Source: Luteimonas abyssi | GTDB lineage: Bacteria; Pseudomonadota; Gammaproteobacteria; Xanthomonadales; Xanthomonadaceae | NCBI RefSeq assembly: GCF_001482195.1 | Contig: NZ_KQ759763.1 | Span: 2,503,902-2,567,901, forward strand | Reading direction: 5' to 3' | DNA length: 64,000 nucleotides | Part shown: positions 63,846 to 64,000 of the stretch, piece after piece | How the letters are laid out: the number at the start of each line of letters is the position of its first letter | Numbering within the stretch: position 1 is the stretch's first letter | Notes under the pieces: model-generated | What the model was told of the DNA's origin: nothing | What the model saw: the letters and a program-made list of their open reading frames with translations, nothing else | Databases searched by the model: none | Made by a program: the position numbers and the translations under genes

Positions 63846-64000
63846 TTCCCGGCCTGGTCTCGTCGCCGCTCTGGCCGAGCGGCCCGCCGGTGACGCCGCG
63901 GCGGGCGGTCCGGCGTCGCGCACCTCGACGCCGGCAAAGCCTGACGATCAGCGCATGCCCGTGGTGCGGCGGGGGGGGCCCCCCCCCCCGGCCGGCGCCC
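63846..64000. other. window end with homopolymer run
   Basis: No gene is seen in the last 155 bases. From about 63971 the sequence is a run of G's followed by about twelve C's and a GC-only tail, unlike anything else in the window. It looks like low-quality contig-end sequence rather than biology. Confidence 0.6.

Overview
The window is a high-GC chromosomal stretch (roughly two thirds G+C by eye) with dense, short-spaced genes and many 4-bp stop/start overlaps. Several clusters point to a gammaproteobacterium of the Xanthomonadaceae/Lysobacteraceae type (Lysobacter, Luteimonas or a close relative): the fimT-pilV-pilW-pilX-pilY1-pilE order, an Oar-like TonB receptor, petABC followed by sspA-sspB, phoH-ybeY-corC, and many secreted S9/M61 peptidases. 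This placement is inference. I saw no phage, IS element, CRISPR array, integrase or plasmid origin. The last 40 bases look like a contig edge.

Layout. 1-1.6 kb: a RegA/ActR-type response regulator and two tiny exported or membrane proteins. 1.67-5.0 kb: tRNA-Val, uvrB, an orphan FimT-like pseudopilin and tRNA-Asn. 5.0-12.2 kb (minus strand): a complete type IV minor-pilin operon. 12.5-17.2 kb: a PpnN-type nucleotide nucleosidase and an Oar-like TonB-dependent receptor. 17.5-24.7 kb: marC, an SDR-like gene, grxD, an SOD-like gene, purK-purE, a Trm112-like gene, nadC, a DUF3301 gene, sspB and sspA. 24.9-27.5 kb: the cytochrome bc1 complex. 27.7-30.4 kb: a lytic transglycosylase and miaB. 30.5-34.3 kb: a TetR-controlled ABC exporter resembling E. 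coli ybhGFSR. 34.3-38.8 kb: phoH, ybeY, corC and a DUF4105 gene, interrupted by an antisense exported protein. 39-42.4 kb: a GH97 glycosidase and corA. 42.5-52.2 kb: two cstA paralogues with small Cys-Cys-ending partners, an M61 peptidase, a YheO/DauR-type regulator, an ArsA-like ATPase and a DUF819 membrane protein. 52.3-58.2 kb: two S9 peptidases and an AbgT transporter. 58.3-63.8 kb: a YdeP-like molybdopterin oxidoreductase, soxR, an FMN reductase and an ABC exporter.

How the genes fit together. Much of the second half suits a bacterium living on peptides: periplasmic S9 and M61 peptidases release peptides and amino acids, while CstA, AbgT and DUF819 membrane proteins would move small organic compounds. 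The most interesting unit is cstA2, an 89-aa protein ending Cys-Cys-stop, and an ArsA-like ATPase. Their reading frames overlap so tightly that the Cys-Cys-stop codons of the small gene are also the first codons of the ATPase gene. The other cstA is followed by a YbdD-type protein that also ends Cys-Cys. Both cstA genes carry a related 16-bp dyad at exactly the same distance (80 intervening bases) from the start codon, which predicts a shared regulator.

Two neighbouring genes keep the fold signatures of well-known enzymes but have lost key residues: an Fe/Mn-SOD-like protein lacks two of four metal ligands, and an SDR-like protein lacks the catalytic Ser and Lys. The rest of the window is mostly housekeeping.
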